Of a stretch of DNA of 64,000 bases, positions 15,777 to 25,025 are shown piece after piece. Each line of letters starts with the position of its first letter. Within the stretch, counting starts at the first letter, position 1. Origin of the DNA: Arachnia rubra (GTDB lineage: Bacteria > Actinomycetota > Actinomycetes > Propionibacteriales > Propionibacteriaceae); the NCBI RefSeq assembly GCF_019973735.1, contig NZ_AP024463.1, positions 2,294,001 through 2,358,000 of the forward strand. The letters are read 5' to 3'. The notes beneath the pieces are model-generated. The model was given only the letters and a program-made list of their open reading frames with translations, did not search any database and was not told the origin of the DNA. A program made the translations under genes and the position numbers.

Positions 15777-18593
15777 TTACCTGTCTAGCCCCGGATTATC
15801 CGGCGTGACCGGATCCGTCGGGTCGGTCTGGGACGGGCTGCCGGTCGGCTCTCCCGGACTCGCTGATGACGAGGGCTCTGGGGAAGTCGGCGTAACGGTG
15901 GGCTCGCTGCTGGGCGAGGGGGAAGAACCCCCATCGCCAGAGAGAGAACCGGTGACTGCCTCAGTGGTTCCTTGGCCATTGTCGAACACCACTGCCATCC
16001 ACCCCAGGGAGCCCTGTTCCTCATAGGCCGTCTTGTTGTATGACGTGTCCACGTCCTGGGACCCGCCGGGAGCGACTTGGAAGACCTGTCCGTCATTGAA
16101 GGGCCGGTTGCTGGGGTCGTAGAAACCGTGCTGGTCAGTACGGTCCCTCACGTCACTGCCGTGCATGAGGTTGCTGGTGTCAGCCCAGTATTCGATCTTG
16201 CCGTTCACACCGATCTCAGAGGCTTTGACCATGAGGATCACCGTGCTGGAGTCAGTGGGTGCAATGGTGCGGAACTGGGCCCGCTTGATGCGATTCCTGG
16301 CCAGGTCGCAGATGAAGACCTCGGGAATTCCGTTGTAATTCTTTCCCGTCACCTTGCCGGAATCCAGGCTGACCAGGCTGTAGTCGGCCTTGCCATCGCC
16401 ATTGTTGTCGATGGAGACCTCATATCTGTTGCTGGCTGCGTTCGAATGACGAGTGTGGCTGTTGATCGCGAAGGCCAGATGCTTCTCTCCCGAGATATCG
16501 CCGCTCTGCACACCCACGTTTGCGATGTCAACGCCAGCATCGTCTGTGGATTCATCTGCCAGGAGATCGTCCTGGGGATCGGTGATACCCCAGTTGAACA
16601 GCATGCCTTTGGCCTCGTAGGTGCCGTCCTGGTTCTGGAAGCTGATCTTGGAGGCATCTGAAGTCTGCCCGGTCACGTTGGTGGTGGAACGGGGAACCAT
16701 CAGGTAGGGAACATTCAAGGACCTGTCGCCAGAGGTGAACTCGACATTGCCGGAGGCCTCCTGGTACCGCAGCGACTTGTCGTTCTCCTGATAGCTGCTG
16801 GGGATCTCAGAGGCCTTGAGTGTGAGGTTCACCTCTACCTCAGCGGTACCGCCCGCGGGGATGGTGACCTGATCTGTATTCAGGCTGACCTGAGCAGGCA
16901 GGCTGCCGTCGGCTGCCTTGACCGACCCGCTGAAGGTCGCCTCCGAGTCTCCCTTGTTGACCAGGGTGATCGTGCGGGTCTCCTGGAAGGTGTCGTTCGA
17001 CTCATGATACCCGAAGCTGAGGACGGGGTCGCGCACCACCTTGTCGTCGATGTCGGTTGAGTCACCAAACGCCAGGACCTGGGCGGACGTAGCCTCAGTG
17101 GGATCGATGAGCCCCCCGCCACGGGTTGGGCTGTACCCGCTGACCTTGCCGGGATCGGCCGTTGAGACGAGCGCGCTGGAGATCTCCTGGGCATTCCAGC
17201 CTGGATGGGCCTGGACGGCGAGAGCGGCGACGCCAGCGACCTGAGGCGTGGCCATGGATGTGCCAGATCGGGGCTTAGCATCATTGCCTGAACCGACCGC
17301 AGCCGAGGAGATGTTCACACCAGGGGCGGCAACACCTGGGCGCAGCCCTGAGTCACCACTGCGAGGACCCGCTGAGCTGAAGGTCCCGTACCCCCCGTCC
17401 CTGGAGGGATCAGTGGCGGCCACAGAGATGACACCAGCTCCGACACCGGGCTCGCTCGTGATGTAGGGCTGCTCACCGGAGTTACCGGATGCGGCGACCA
17501 CAACCACCCCCGAGGCGACGGCATTGGCCGCGGCAATCGCTCCAGGGTCGGTTGCCTTGCCGAAGGCCGCGCCGATCGACAGGTTGATGACGTCCATCTT
17601 GTTCTTCACAGCCCAGTCAATGGCCTCCGGGATGAAGGTCGTATATCCCGTGCATCCGAAGACCCGTGCGGCGTAGAGATCGGCCTTGGGGGCGACGCCC
17701 GGACCCACCTTGAACTGGTTCTCGTGGGTCTTCTGGTCGTAGGAGCCCGAATACGCCTGGCCGTCAGCGAGGACGCCGCCTCCCCCGAGCGTGGCGGCGA
17801 CGTGGGTTCCGTGTCCCTGCTTCGTGCAGTCGAGGGGGTTGTTGTCGGGCTTCGGCTGGTTCTTGCCGTTGTAGTCGTCACCGACGAAATCGACGCCACC
17901 CTTGACGTGCGGCGCATCGGGTCCATACCAAGCTGGGTTGGGTTTGTCCTGAGCGTCTGCTGCCGCCTGCTCCTGGTAGGCGTCCGCAGTGCCGGGGCCG
18001 CCAAAGGTCGCGTGGGTGTAGTCGATGCCACTGTCGATGACGGCGACCTTGACGCCCTCTCCGGTGTAGCCAGTGGATCCGCCGGATCCCTCCCATATCT
18101 TCGGGACGCCGAGGGAGGGCACACTGGCAGTGTTGCTGCGCTCGTACACGGGGATGGAGTGCACGGCCTTCACCCCGGGCACGGACCTAAGCGATTCCAG
18201 CTCGTTGTTGTCGATGGTCACGCGCATCCCATTGAAGGCGGACTGCATCTGCCCCTCGACCTGTCCACCCTTGGCCTCAATGGCCTTGGCAACCTGTCCC
18301 TGGTCACTCTCCAGTTTGCTTTCTATGTCCTTCTCCTGGGCCTCGCTGAGCGATCCCTCGGTCTTTGCCTCCGTCACGGCGACGGGGTCACCCTGGAGTT
18401 CCACCATGACGGTGCTCTTGCTCTGGGACTCGAAGAACTCCTGTGCGGCGTCAGGACTGATCTCCCCATCAGGAGCCGGAACGGCAAGACCGCCTATGCC
18501 GCTCTCGCCTCCCGTCTCGTCCGCGGTGGCCACTGACACCGGAAGGACGAGTGTTAGGACACCCGCCGTGGCTAGTAGTTTCTTACTTCGCAA
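15777..18593 (-). CDS. Secreted S8 subtilisin-like protease (paralogue without PA domain)
   Basis: The 938-residue exported protease has a signal peptide ending VATA (about 24), an inhibitor-I9-like prodomain (about 55-155), triad Asp187 (AVIDSGID), His261 (GHGTHVAA) and Ser446 (GTSMATP), and oxyanion Asn371. Fn3-like domains and a Pro/Ser/Thr-rich tail ending NPGLDR follow, with no sortase motif. I prefer a TTG start at 18593: it follows AGGAAAGGCAGAACC, matches the leader of the paralogue at 6007 (GAAAGGCAGAAGC) and begins the signal peptide at MRSKKLLATAG. A longer frame from 18659 would put 22 extra basic residues first. About 150 residues shorter than the sister protein, mainly because the PA insertion is absent. 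Confidence 0.92.
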   Translation of the reverse strand: MRSKKLLATAGVLTLVLPVSVATADETGGESGIGGLAVPAPDGEISPDAAQEFFESQSKSTVMVELQGDPVAVTEAKTEGSLSEAQEKDIESKLESDQGQVAKAIEAKGGQVEGQMQSAFNGMRVTIDNNELESLRSVPGVKAVHSIPVYERSNTASVPSLGVPKIWEGSGGSTGYTGEGVKVAVIDSGIDYTHATFGGPGTADAYQEQAAADAQDKPNPAWYGPDAPHVKGGVDFVGDDYNGKNQPKPDNNPLDCTKQGHGTHVAATLGGGGVLADGQAYSGSYDQKTHENQFKVGPGVAPKADLYAARVFGCTGYTTFIPEAIDWAVKNKMDVINLSIGAAFGKATDPGAIAAANAVASGVVVVAASGNSGEQPYITSEPGVGAGVISVAATDPSRDGGYGTFSSAGPRSGDSGLRPGVAAPGVNISSAAVGSGNDAKPRSGTSMATPQVAGVAALAVQAHPGWNAQEISSALVSTADPGKVSGYSPTRGGGLIDPTEATSAQVLAFGDSTDIDDKVVRDPVLSFGYHESNDTFQETRTITLVNKGDSEATFSGSVKAADGSLPAQVSLNTDQVTIPAGGTAEVEVNLTLKASEIPSSYQENDKSLRYQEASGNVEFTSGDRSLNVPYLMVPRSTTNVTGQTSDASKISFQNQDGTYEAKGMLFNWGITDPQDDLLADESTDDAGVDIANVGVQSGDISGEKHLAFAINSHTRHSNAASNRYEVSIDNNGDGKADYSLVSLDSGKVTGKNYNGIPEVFICDLARNRIKRAQFRTIAPTDSSTVILMVKASEIGVNGKIEYWADTSNLMHGSDVRDRTDQHGFYDPSNRPFNDGQVFQVAPGGSQDVDTSYNKTAYEEQGSLGWMAVVFDNGQGTTEAVTGSLSGDGGSSPSPSSEPTVTPTSPEPSSSASPGEPTGSPSQTDPTDPVTPDNPGLDR

Positions 18594-18890
18594 GGTTCTG
18601 CCTTTCCTTGTGCGAGGGACCCGAACGGGTCCAAGACGGCTGCCGTCTCTTCCTCCCATCTCGGTATCTCCGGTCCGAATGGGAAAACAGCGCCGAATCG
18701 CACACTAGTCTTCGCACGGCCCACCACCAACCCCTGTATATGAGCCACATCCCGGCTATTCCCCCAGGACCAGCTCATACTCCTACATAACCCCTTGCCA
18801 GAAGCAGGATTCACGCGAAGACGAATGGTTCCTGAGAGCCAGGAAACACCTTAATAAGATTTAAAAATCAAAAGTTTTTAAATCAAATAG

Positions 18891-18926
18891 GTGGGGTCTT
18901 CCAGAGAGCTCTCTGGAAGACCCCAC
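18891..18926. terminator. Perfect 36-nt palindromic terminator of the PTS operon
   Basis: Two exact 18-nt arms (GTGGGGTCTTCCAGAGAG and its complement) form a very stable hairpin. Read on the minus strand it is followed by a T-rich run (CTATTTGATTTAAAAACTTTT) and lies 14 nt beyond the EIIBC stop at 18940, so it terminates the PTS operon. The 297 bp between it and 18593 are AT-rich next to the hairpin and otherwise hold only the leader of the subtilase gene; I see no gene there. Confidence 0.9.
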
Positions 18927-18939
18927 TTATTGGGAAAGG

Positions 18940-20706
18940 TCAGCCTGCGGTGGCGGCAACCCGTCGTCGCATCCCCTCCGCGTACTGCGCGGCCTCGAGA
19001 CCGGCGACAAGGTGCCACACCCCGTCCCCGACCTTCACCGCGGCGGTCAGTCCAGCCCGTTTCAAGGCATCGACGTCAACCTTGGAATCATCGGCAACCT
19101 CGACCCGTACCCGGGTCTCGGCTATGGGCTCGACGGAACGCACGTTCTCCTCCCCACCGAGCGCCGTGACCCACTGCTTGGCCTGATTGGTCTCGACGTC
19201 GCCGACCACGATCACACGCGGCTCGGGGGCTGCCGCATCCTCAGGTTCACCGGCCCGGCGGGCGGCGGCCTTCTGCTCTGGCGTGCGGTAGTCGAAGAGG
19301 AGCACCAGGGCGAAGCTCAGGAAGAACGCCGCGGCAATGGCGATGACGTAGAGGAACGTGGGCGAGAAGATCGGTATGGTCAGCAGCGAGGAGAAGACGA
19401 ACCCGCCGGCCTTGAGCCCGCCACCGAAGCCGATGATGATTCCGCCCAGGGCGCAACCGGCCAGCATCCTCGGATAGATCTTCTTGAACCGCAGGTGGAT
19501 GCCGTACAGGGCCGGCTCCGAGATACCACCGAGCAGGCCTGCGACCAGCGCGCCGGTGGCGGTCTGGCTCATTTGCTTGTCCCGGTCGCGGACAGCCAGG
19601 ACCAGCACGCCCGCAGCGGCCCCGAAGCAGGCGAAGTTCCAGGCGCCCATGGGACCCTCGATGTAGTCATACCCAAGCTGGTTGATGTTCAGGATCATGA
19701 TCGCATTGATGGGCCAGTGCAGTCCCAACGGCACCATGAACGGATAGGCCAGTGGGACGAGAATCGCGAACACGAACGGTGAGAAGCCGTTGATGGCCTG
19801 CAGGGCACCCGCCAGCCAGGCGCCGGCGAAGACCCCGATGGGACCGATGAGGAAAGCCGTCAGCGGAAGCATGATGAGCATCGCGAAGAACGGCACGAAA
19901 ATCAGCTGCAGGGAGTCGGGGATGATCTTTCTTAACAGCTTGTAGAGCGGGCCGAGTAGGCCCGCCATGAGCAGCGGCGGGAACACCTGGGAGCTGTAAT
20001 CGAAGATCGTCAGCGGGACGCCGAAGATATTGACGAGGGTGACCTCGCTCCCGGCGATGACGGCCTTGTATGCACTCGGGTCGCTCTTGAGATTCGCAAA
20101 TGCCGGCAGCATCACCAGCGCCATAACCGCGAAGCCGACCCAGGGATCGGCGCCGACCTTCTTCGTGGCGTTGTAGGCCACCATCAGGGGTAGGAAGACG
20201 AAGACCGACTGCCACATCAGGTTGATGAATGCCCAGTCGGGCGGCAGGGTCACGTCCGGCAAGTTCCAGTTCTCGATCACGCCCAGCGTGACCATCAGCG
20301 ACATAAAGGTGATGAATAGCGAGGCGCCGAGCAGAGCTCCCAAGATGGGGCGGAAAGAGTCCGAGAGAAACTCGAAGAACGAGTCCACCCAGGCGAACTT
20401 GCCACGGACACCACCCGCGCGAGCTGCTGCCTTGATCTCTTCATCGCTAGGCTGGCCGACATTCGCCATTTCCGGCAGGGCATTGATGTCGTTGTAGGCG
20501 TTCTGGACGGCACCACCCATAATGACCTGGAACCGGTTGCCGGCCTGTGGCACCGCACCCATGACGCCCTTGATCGACTCCACCTCCTCGACTTTCACAC
20601 CGGAGGAGTCGATCAGCTGGAAACGTAGCCTGGTGGCGCAGTGCGTCAGACTCTGGATGTTGCCCGGGCCGCCAACGGCCTTGACGATCTCTTGCGCAGT
20701 GGACAT
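18940..20706 (-). CDS. PTS sugar permease EIIBC (Glc/Bgl superfamily) with a second degenerate EIIB
   Basis: The 588-residue membrane permease imports and phosphorylates a sugar. EIIB at residues 1-85 carries the phospho-cysteine in SLTHCATRLRFQ (Cys23). EIIC (about 110-480) has many membrane helices and the EIIC motifs ISEPALYGIHLRFKK and PFMVPLGLHWPINA. The C-terminal 80 residues (about 507-588) resemble another EIIB (TALGGEENVRSVEP, AGLTAAVKVGDGVWHLVAG), but the CATRLR segment is replaced by IAETRVRV, so there is no phosphorylatable cysteine. The ATG at 20706 follows GAGGAGATCGTC; a longer frame starting at 20817 would overlap the EI gene. The gene lies 10 nt downstream of the EIIA-HPr-EI gene. 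Sugar specificity is not evident. Confidence 0.9.
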   Translation of the reverse strand: MSTAQEIVKAVGGPGNIQSLTHCATRLRFQLIDSSGVKVEEVESIKGVMGAVPQAGNRFQVIMGGAVQNAYNDINALPEMANVGQPSDEEIKAAARAGGVRGKFAWVDSFFEFLSDSFRPILGALLGASLFITFMSLMVTLGVIENWNLPDVTLPPDWAFINLMWQSVFVFLPLMVAYNATKKVGADPWVGFAVMALVMLPAFANLKSDPSAYKAVIAGSEVTLVNIFGVPLTIFDYSSQVFPPLLMAGLLGPLYKLLRKIIPDSLQLIFVPFFAMLIMLPLTAFLIGPIGVFAGAWLAGALQAINGFSPFVFAILVPLAYPFMVPLGLHWPINAIMILNINQLGYDYIEGPMGAWNFACFGAAAGVLVLAVRDRDKQMSQTATGALVAGLLGGISEPALYGIHLRFKKIYPRMLAGCALGGIIIGFGGGLKAGGFVFSSLLTIPIFSPTFLYVIAIAAAFFLSFALVLLFDYRTPEQKAAARRAGEPEDAAAPEPRVIVVGDVETNQAKQWVTALGGEENVRSVEPIAETRVRVEVADDSKVDVDALKRAGLTAAVKVGDGVWHLVAGLEAAQYAEGMRRRVAATAG

Positions 20707-20716
20707 GACGATCTCC

Positions 20717-23302
20717 TCACGCCTCGTCCAGCGGGACGAGGGCACGTACTTCAGCGGGGGTGGCACAGACGACCGCCCGGTCAGCAAGCTCCTTGCAACG
20801 CTCGCGTGAATACGCACGCACAGCCGCCTTGACCGAGGGGATCGCGGGAATGGAACAACTCAGCTCATCGACTCCGAGGCCGACGAGGATCGGCACCGCC
20901 TGCGGGTCGGAGGCGACGCCACCACACACGCCCAGCCACTTGCCGCGCTCATGGAGGGCCTCGGCGGCCTGTCCGATGAGAGCCAGCACAGCTGGGTTGC
21001 ACGGATCGACCTGGCTGGCCAGCTTGGGGTGGCCGCGGTCCATGGCGAGGGTGTAGCTGGTGAGGTCATTGGTGCCGACGCTGAAGAAGTCGCACCCATC
21101 CTCGGCCGCGAACTGCCTGGCCATGACCGCGACGGAGGGCACCTCCATCATGATGCCCACGCTGACCCGGTCCCACGCAGGCACTTTGGAACGTTCCTCA
21201 TCGAAGATCTGCTTCGCCCGGCGCCAGTCGTCGATGGTGGCGATCATGGGGAACATCACGTGCAGCTTGGCCCCAGCATCCGCGGAGGCCAGGATCGCCC
21301 GGATCTGGGTGCGGAGTACCTCGGGCTGCTCCAGGCCGACCCTGACGCCCCGGATCCCGAGGAAGGGATTCTCCTCGGCCGGGATGGGCAGGTAGGCCAG
21401 TGGCTTGTCCCCACCGACATCCAGAGTCCGGATCACCAGCGGCTGCTCGGGCTTGAGGGCCTTGGCGCAGTCGGTGTAGATCTGCGCCTGCTCCGACTCG
21501 CTGGGAGCGGTGGAGCGTCCCATGAACACGAACTCGCTGCGTAGCAGGCCGACGCCTTCCGCGCCCTTGCCCATGGCAGCAACCGCATCGTCCACTCCCC
21601 CGATGTTGGCCACCACCGCCACCCGATGGCCGTCGGTGGTGACGGCAGGCTCATCCTTGGCGGCCTCCTCGACCGCCTTGCGCTCCGCCATGCGCGCCTG
21701 CCGCTCCCGCAGCCGGGCGACCTCCTCGTCCGTGACGCCCATGCGCAGGGTGCCCTTCGACCCATCGAGGACCACCAGGGTGTCGTCGGCGATGTCGAGG
21801 GCCCGCGCCTCGATTCCTGCTACCGCGGGGAGGTCGAGGGACCGTGCGATGATCGCCACGTGTGAGGAGGCCCCGCCACCCGTGGTGGCGAAACCGACCA
21901 CGCGGCTGCGATCCAGTTGCGCGGTGTCGGAGGGAGTGAGCTCCTCGGCAATCAGGATGGTGTTCTCCGGCAGTTCCGCCTTCTCGGAACGCTGGCCGGT
22001 GAGCTCCTCAAGCACCCGCTGCCCGACGTCGCGCACATCGTTGGCGCGCCCGGCGAGCACCTCGTTCTTCAGGCCGGCCAGTTGGTCGGCGAAGGCGTTG
22101 AAGGCGCCACGCCAGGCGAACGCGGCGGACTTGCCCTTGTCGATGGCCGAGGCAGCCAAGTCGAGAAGCTCGGGATCACCCAGGATCTCCTGGTGGGCGG
22201 CGAAGATCGCGGCCTTCTCCTCGGAGGACTCGTCCGCCATCCGCTTCTGCAGGGCAGACAGGTCGAGCAAGGCCCGGTCGATGGCGGAGTTCAGCTTGCG
22301 CCGCTCCTTGTGACGGTCCTCGGCGAACTCCTCCACCACGATGTCCTCATGGTGGAGCTGAACCACACGCCCGATGCCGAGCCCCGGAGAGGCTGAGGCG
22401 CCGAGCAGCAGATTCCAGTCCCCCGACCGCGGGCCGGCAGCCTCCGCGACTGGCTCCGTGATGGTGGGCATGGGGGTGGTGTCCTCGGTGCTGACCACGC
22501 CACCGCTGGGCAGGGTTGGGCAATCCTCCCCAAGACCCTCGCGGATACCCTGGGATATGGCTTCCACGGCCTCGTTGGCATCTGCTCCATGCGCGGTGAC
22601 GACGACCTTCTCACCGCAGGCCACCGCGAGGCTCATGATCGCGACAATGGACTTCGCGTTCGCGGAGTCGTCGCCCCGGCGCAGCTGGATATCGGAGTGG
22701 TACTTCTTGGCCAACGCGACGAGGGTTGCGGTTGGGCGGGCGTGCAGGCCCGTTGGGTTCGGCACGATCAGGGCCTCCGAGACGGCGTCCACAGCGGCCC
22801 CCGACTCCTGATCGCCCTCCTCACGTGCTTTGAGCTCCGCCACGGCGGCCTCGTCGATTCCGGCGTTCACCAGACCCGTGACCGGGGTGATCCCGGAGAT
22901 CAGCTCGGTATTGGTAATGACCACCTGCGTGAGGAGCGACTTGGCATTGCGCCCCACGTCGTCGAGGTCAAAGTCGATGAGTAGATCTCCGGCACCAACC
23001 TGCTGCCCCTCTGCGACATGCGCCCGGAAGCCCTCACCGCCCAGGCGGACGGTGTCCAAGCCTATATGCATCAGGATTTCAAGGCCTTCGGCACTGCGTA
23101 TGGTGACAGCGTGGCGAGACGGTTGAAGGTCCACCACCTCCCCGCTGACTGGCGACGTCAGCCGGCCCTCAAGGGGATCGATGGAGAACCCGTCCCCCAC
23201 CATTTTCCTCGCAAAGACTGGGTCCGGCACGTCTCCTAAAGGCACCATGACGCCTGTCAGGGGCGCCCTGAGACTTACCCGCGCGGTCGACTCTGCACTC
23301 AC
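20717..23302 (-). CDS. EIIA(Glc)-HPr-Enzyme I fusion (multiphosphoryl transfer protein)
   Basis: The 861-residue protein joins three PTS steps. EIIA of the Crr type spans about 1-150 with phospho-site His79 in LEILMHIGLDTVRL. HPr spans about 172-262 with His187 in NPTGLHARPTA and regulatory-site-like Ser218 in ANAKSIVAIMSL. Enzyme I spans about 296-861 with phospho-His481 in TGGGASSHVAIIA, RTLDVGGDKPL, SVGTNDLTSYTLAMDR and CGGVASDP (catalytic Cys). It passes phosphate from PEP to the EIIB of the downstream permease. One polypeptide supplying both the general and the sugar-specific soluble parts suggests a dedicated phosphorelay. ATG at 23302 is preceded by GGAAAGGAAGTG. Confidence 0.95.
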   Translation of the reverse strand: MSAESTARVSLRAPLTGVMVPLGDVPDPVFARKMVGDGFSIDPLEGRLTSPVSGEVVDLQPSRHAVTIRSAEGLEILMHIGLDTVRLGGEGFRAHVAEGQQVGAGDLLIDFDLDDVGRNAKSLLTQVVITNTELISGITPVTGLVNAGIDEAAVAELKAREEGDQESGAAVDAVSEALIVPNPTGLHARPTATLVALAKKYHSDIQLRRGDDSANAKSIVAIMSLAVACGEKVVVTAHGADANEAVEAISQGIREGLGEDCPTLPSGGVVSTEDTTPMPTITEPVAEAAGPRSGDWNLLLGASASPGLGIGRVVQLHHEDIVVEEFAEDRHKERRKLNSAIDRALLDLSALQKRMADESSEEKAAIFAAHQEILGDPELLDLAASAIDKGKSAAFAWRGAFNAFADQLAGLKNEVLAGRANDVRDVGQRVLEELTGQRSEKAELPENTILIAEELTPSDTAQLDRSRVVGFATTGGGASSHVAIIARSLDLPAVAGIEARALDIADDTLVVLDGSKGTLRMGVTDEEVARLRERQARMAERKAVEEAAKDEPAVTTDGHRVAVVANIGGVDDAVAAMGKGAEGVGLLRSEFVFMGRSTAPSESEQAQIYTDCAKALKPEQPLVIRTLDVGGDKPLAYLPIPAEENPFLGIRGVRVGLEQPEVLRTQIRAILASADAGAKLHVMFPMIATIDDWRRAKQIFDEERSKVPAWDRVSVGIMMEVPSVAVMARQFAAEDGCDFFSVGTNDLTSYTLAMDRGHPKLASQVDPCNPAVLALIGQAAEALHERGKWLGVCGGVASDPQAVPILVGLGVDELSCSIPAIPSVKAAVRAYSRERCKELADRAVVCATPAEVRALVPLDEA

Positions 23303-23613
23303 AACGGCACTTCCTTTCCGGAGGGAGGGGCATGACCGGATTCACGCCTGCTCCCCGTGCTTCCAGCAGCCTAGTTGGCATCCGCGGGTTGGGGAACACC
23401 TTCGCAACCATTTCCTTTCTGACGCGGGATTACTCCTCTCGTTGCGGCCGTTACCGAATCGGAAGGTTAATTTTTGGTTAACTGCCCTTCGGCGGACACA
23501 GATGTGGGTTAATTTCAGGCCACGCGGAAGACATGGAAAGTCCTCGACCCGGCAGAAGAGCCGCAACGGGACGAACCAACCCTGTCCTTCCGCCAAGACG
23601 AAGGGACAATGAA
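23303..23613. promoter_or_regulatory. Divergent PTS / pilus promoter region with GGTTAA repeats
   Basis: This 311-bp gap between two divergent operons contains no credible gene. It has three copies of GGTTAA at 23465, 23476 and 23507. The first two starts are 11 bp apart, about one helical turn, which is typical of a side-by-side protein binding site. The region is locally AT-richer (GGTTAATTTTTGGTTAAC). No convincing -35/-10 pair could be fixed by eye. Confidence 0.45.
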
Positions 23614-24219
23614 GTGACCGAACCCTCCGCAATACCGCCCGAGGGAGTCCAGTTGCGTGCGCGTCGAAGCCCGCGGCTGATCGCGCTGGGGGTATTGCTC
23701 ATCGTGCTGGGGGCGCTTGGGGCCGCCGCCTTGTACACGACGGCGACCAGGCACCGGCAGGCCGTCGCCATGGCGAATGACGTGGTCCGTGGCCAGGAGA
23801 TCCGCCTGACCGACCTGACCATCCGCGAGGTGCCGGGCGATTATGAAGCCGGGATAGACCCGGATGAGCTGGAGAGCCTGGTGGGACAGCGGGTTCTCAC
23901 CGATCTGCCCGCGGGCAGTTTCCCGGCCCGGCGGCATCTGGGAGACCGGCAGTTCCCAGCAGGCAATGTCGTCGTCGGGCTGAAACTGGGTCCCGGCAGG
24001 ATGCCTAGCACGACCCTGGTGCCGGGGCAGAGGATCCAGCTGATCAACCTCGCAGAGAGTGCGGCGGTCGCCGAGGCCCAGGTCGCCACCCTGCCTAAAA
24101 AACTGGACGATGGCGTCACATGGCTGCTGGATGTCAGCGTCTCTGGTGAGCGTGCCGCCCAGGTCGCAGCCCTCATCGCCGCAGACCAGCTGGCCCTCAT
24201 CGCCCTCCAGGAGCCGTGA
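23614..24219 (+). CDS. SAF-domain protein, CpaB/RcpC-like pilus assembly factor
   Basis: The 201-residue protein has a short basic N-terminus, one membrane helix (LIALGVLLIVLGALGAAALY, about 20-42) and an extracytoplasmic SAF domain (VAMANDVVRGQEIRLTDLTI, RVLTDLPAGSFPARRHL). CpaB/RcpC proteins of Tad/Flp pilus loci have this layout, and the gene heads a cluster with TadA-, TadB- and TadC-like proteins. A GTG at 23614, 8 nt after AAGGGA, is chosen; a frame from 23533 adds 27 basic residues without a good ribosome site. Its stop overlaps the next start (TGATG). Confidence 0.75.
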   Translation: MTEPSAIPPEGVQLRARRSPRLIALGVLLIVLGALGAAALYTTATRHRQAVAMANDVVRGQEIRLTDLTIREVPGDYEAGIDPDELESLVGQRVLTDLPAGSFPARRHLGDRQFPAGNVVVGLKLGPGRMPSTTLVPGQRIQLINLAESAAVAEAQVATLPKKLDDGVTWLLDVSVSGERAAQVAALIAADQLALIALQEP

Positions 24220-25025
24220 TGTCGGTCATCGTCCTGACCGGTGGGCCGGGTGCCCCCGGGATTACCACGACCGCTCTTGGGCTCACGCTCCAATGGCCTG
24301 GCGATGTGATGCTCTCCGACTGCGACCGCGACCCGGCGCAGGCCATCCCGGCAGGCTATCTGCGGGGGCTTGACCTGGGAGGCAGAGGCCTGGCCACCCT
24401 GGCCCGGCTGCACCGCGAGGCCCGGGATTTCAGCCCGGACCTGCTCGGCCAGACTGTGCCCCTCACCGAGAACGACAGCTCCGCACGCCGCTTCCTCCCA
24501 GGGTTTGCCCAGCCGGGCGCAGTCCGGCTATTCGACCACATCTGGCCAGAGCTGGCTGAGGCCTTCGAGACCCTGGACGCCAAGGGAATGGATGTCATCG
24601 TCGACGCCGGGCGGCTCGGCCGCGAGGGCCTGCCGGTCGCGCTCCTGGAGGTGGCGGACGCGATCGGCTTCGTGCTGCAGAGCAATCTGAAGTCCCTGGC
24701 CGCGTCGCGGCTGTATCTGCCGCTGCTGGTGGAACAGGTGAACAGCCTCACCGCGGACCGTCCCCTGGGGCTGTTGATCACCGGCCCGGACCGTCCTTAT
24801 TCGGCACGCGAAATCACTGCCCAGTTCAGCGTCAGCTGCTGGGCACAGATTCCATGGGCACCGCACCCAGCCGGGGTCCTGAGCCATGGCCTGACGCCCC
24901 CTCGCCGGTTCCGCAGCTCGCCGCTGCTGAGCTCCTACCGGGCCACTGCCCTGAACCTCACCCAGCAATTGGAGCGGGACAAAGGACTCAGACGCAAGCT
25001 GCTGCTGGGAGAAGGTGCGCCATGA
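24219..25025 (+). CDS. MinD/TadZ-like ATPase-fold protein with degenerate P-loop
   Basis: The 268-residue protein has the MinD/CpaE arrangement: SVIVLTGGPGAPGITTTA at the N-terminus where KGGxGKTT is expected, SDCDRDPAQAIPAG as the A' aspartate region, VIVDAGRLG (Walker B-like) near residue 128 and GFVLQSNLKSLAASR. The P-loop has lost both signature lysines, so ATP hydrolysis is doubtful; TadZ proteins are often atypical in this way. TadZ localises the pilus machine at the pole. The gene overlaps the preceding SAF gene and the following tadA. ATG 24219 is preferred over an adjacent GTG at 24216. Confidence 0.72.
   Translation: MSVIVLTGGPGAPGITTTALGLTLQWPGDVMLSDCDRDPAQAIPAGYLRGLDLGGRGLATLARLHREARDFSPDLLGQTVPLTENDSSARRFLPGFAQPGAVRLFDHIWPELAEAFETLDAKGMDVIVDAGRLGREGLPVALLEVADAIGFVLQSNLKSLAASRLYLPLLVEQVNSLTADRPLGLLITGPDRPYSAREITAQFSVSCWAQIPWAPHPAGVLSHGLTPPRRFRSSPLLSSYRATALNLTQQLERDKGLRRKLLLGEGAP

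Noticed and set aside
24219..25025. Chromosome-partition ParA/MinD
   Set aside because: P-loop lysines are missing and the gene is embedded in a Tad pilus operon.
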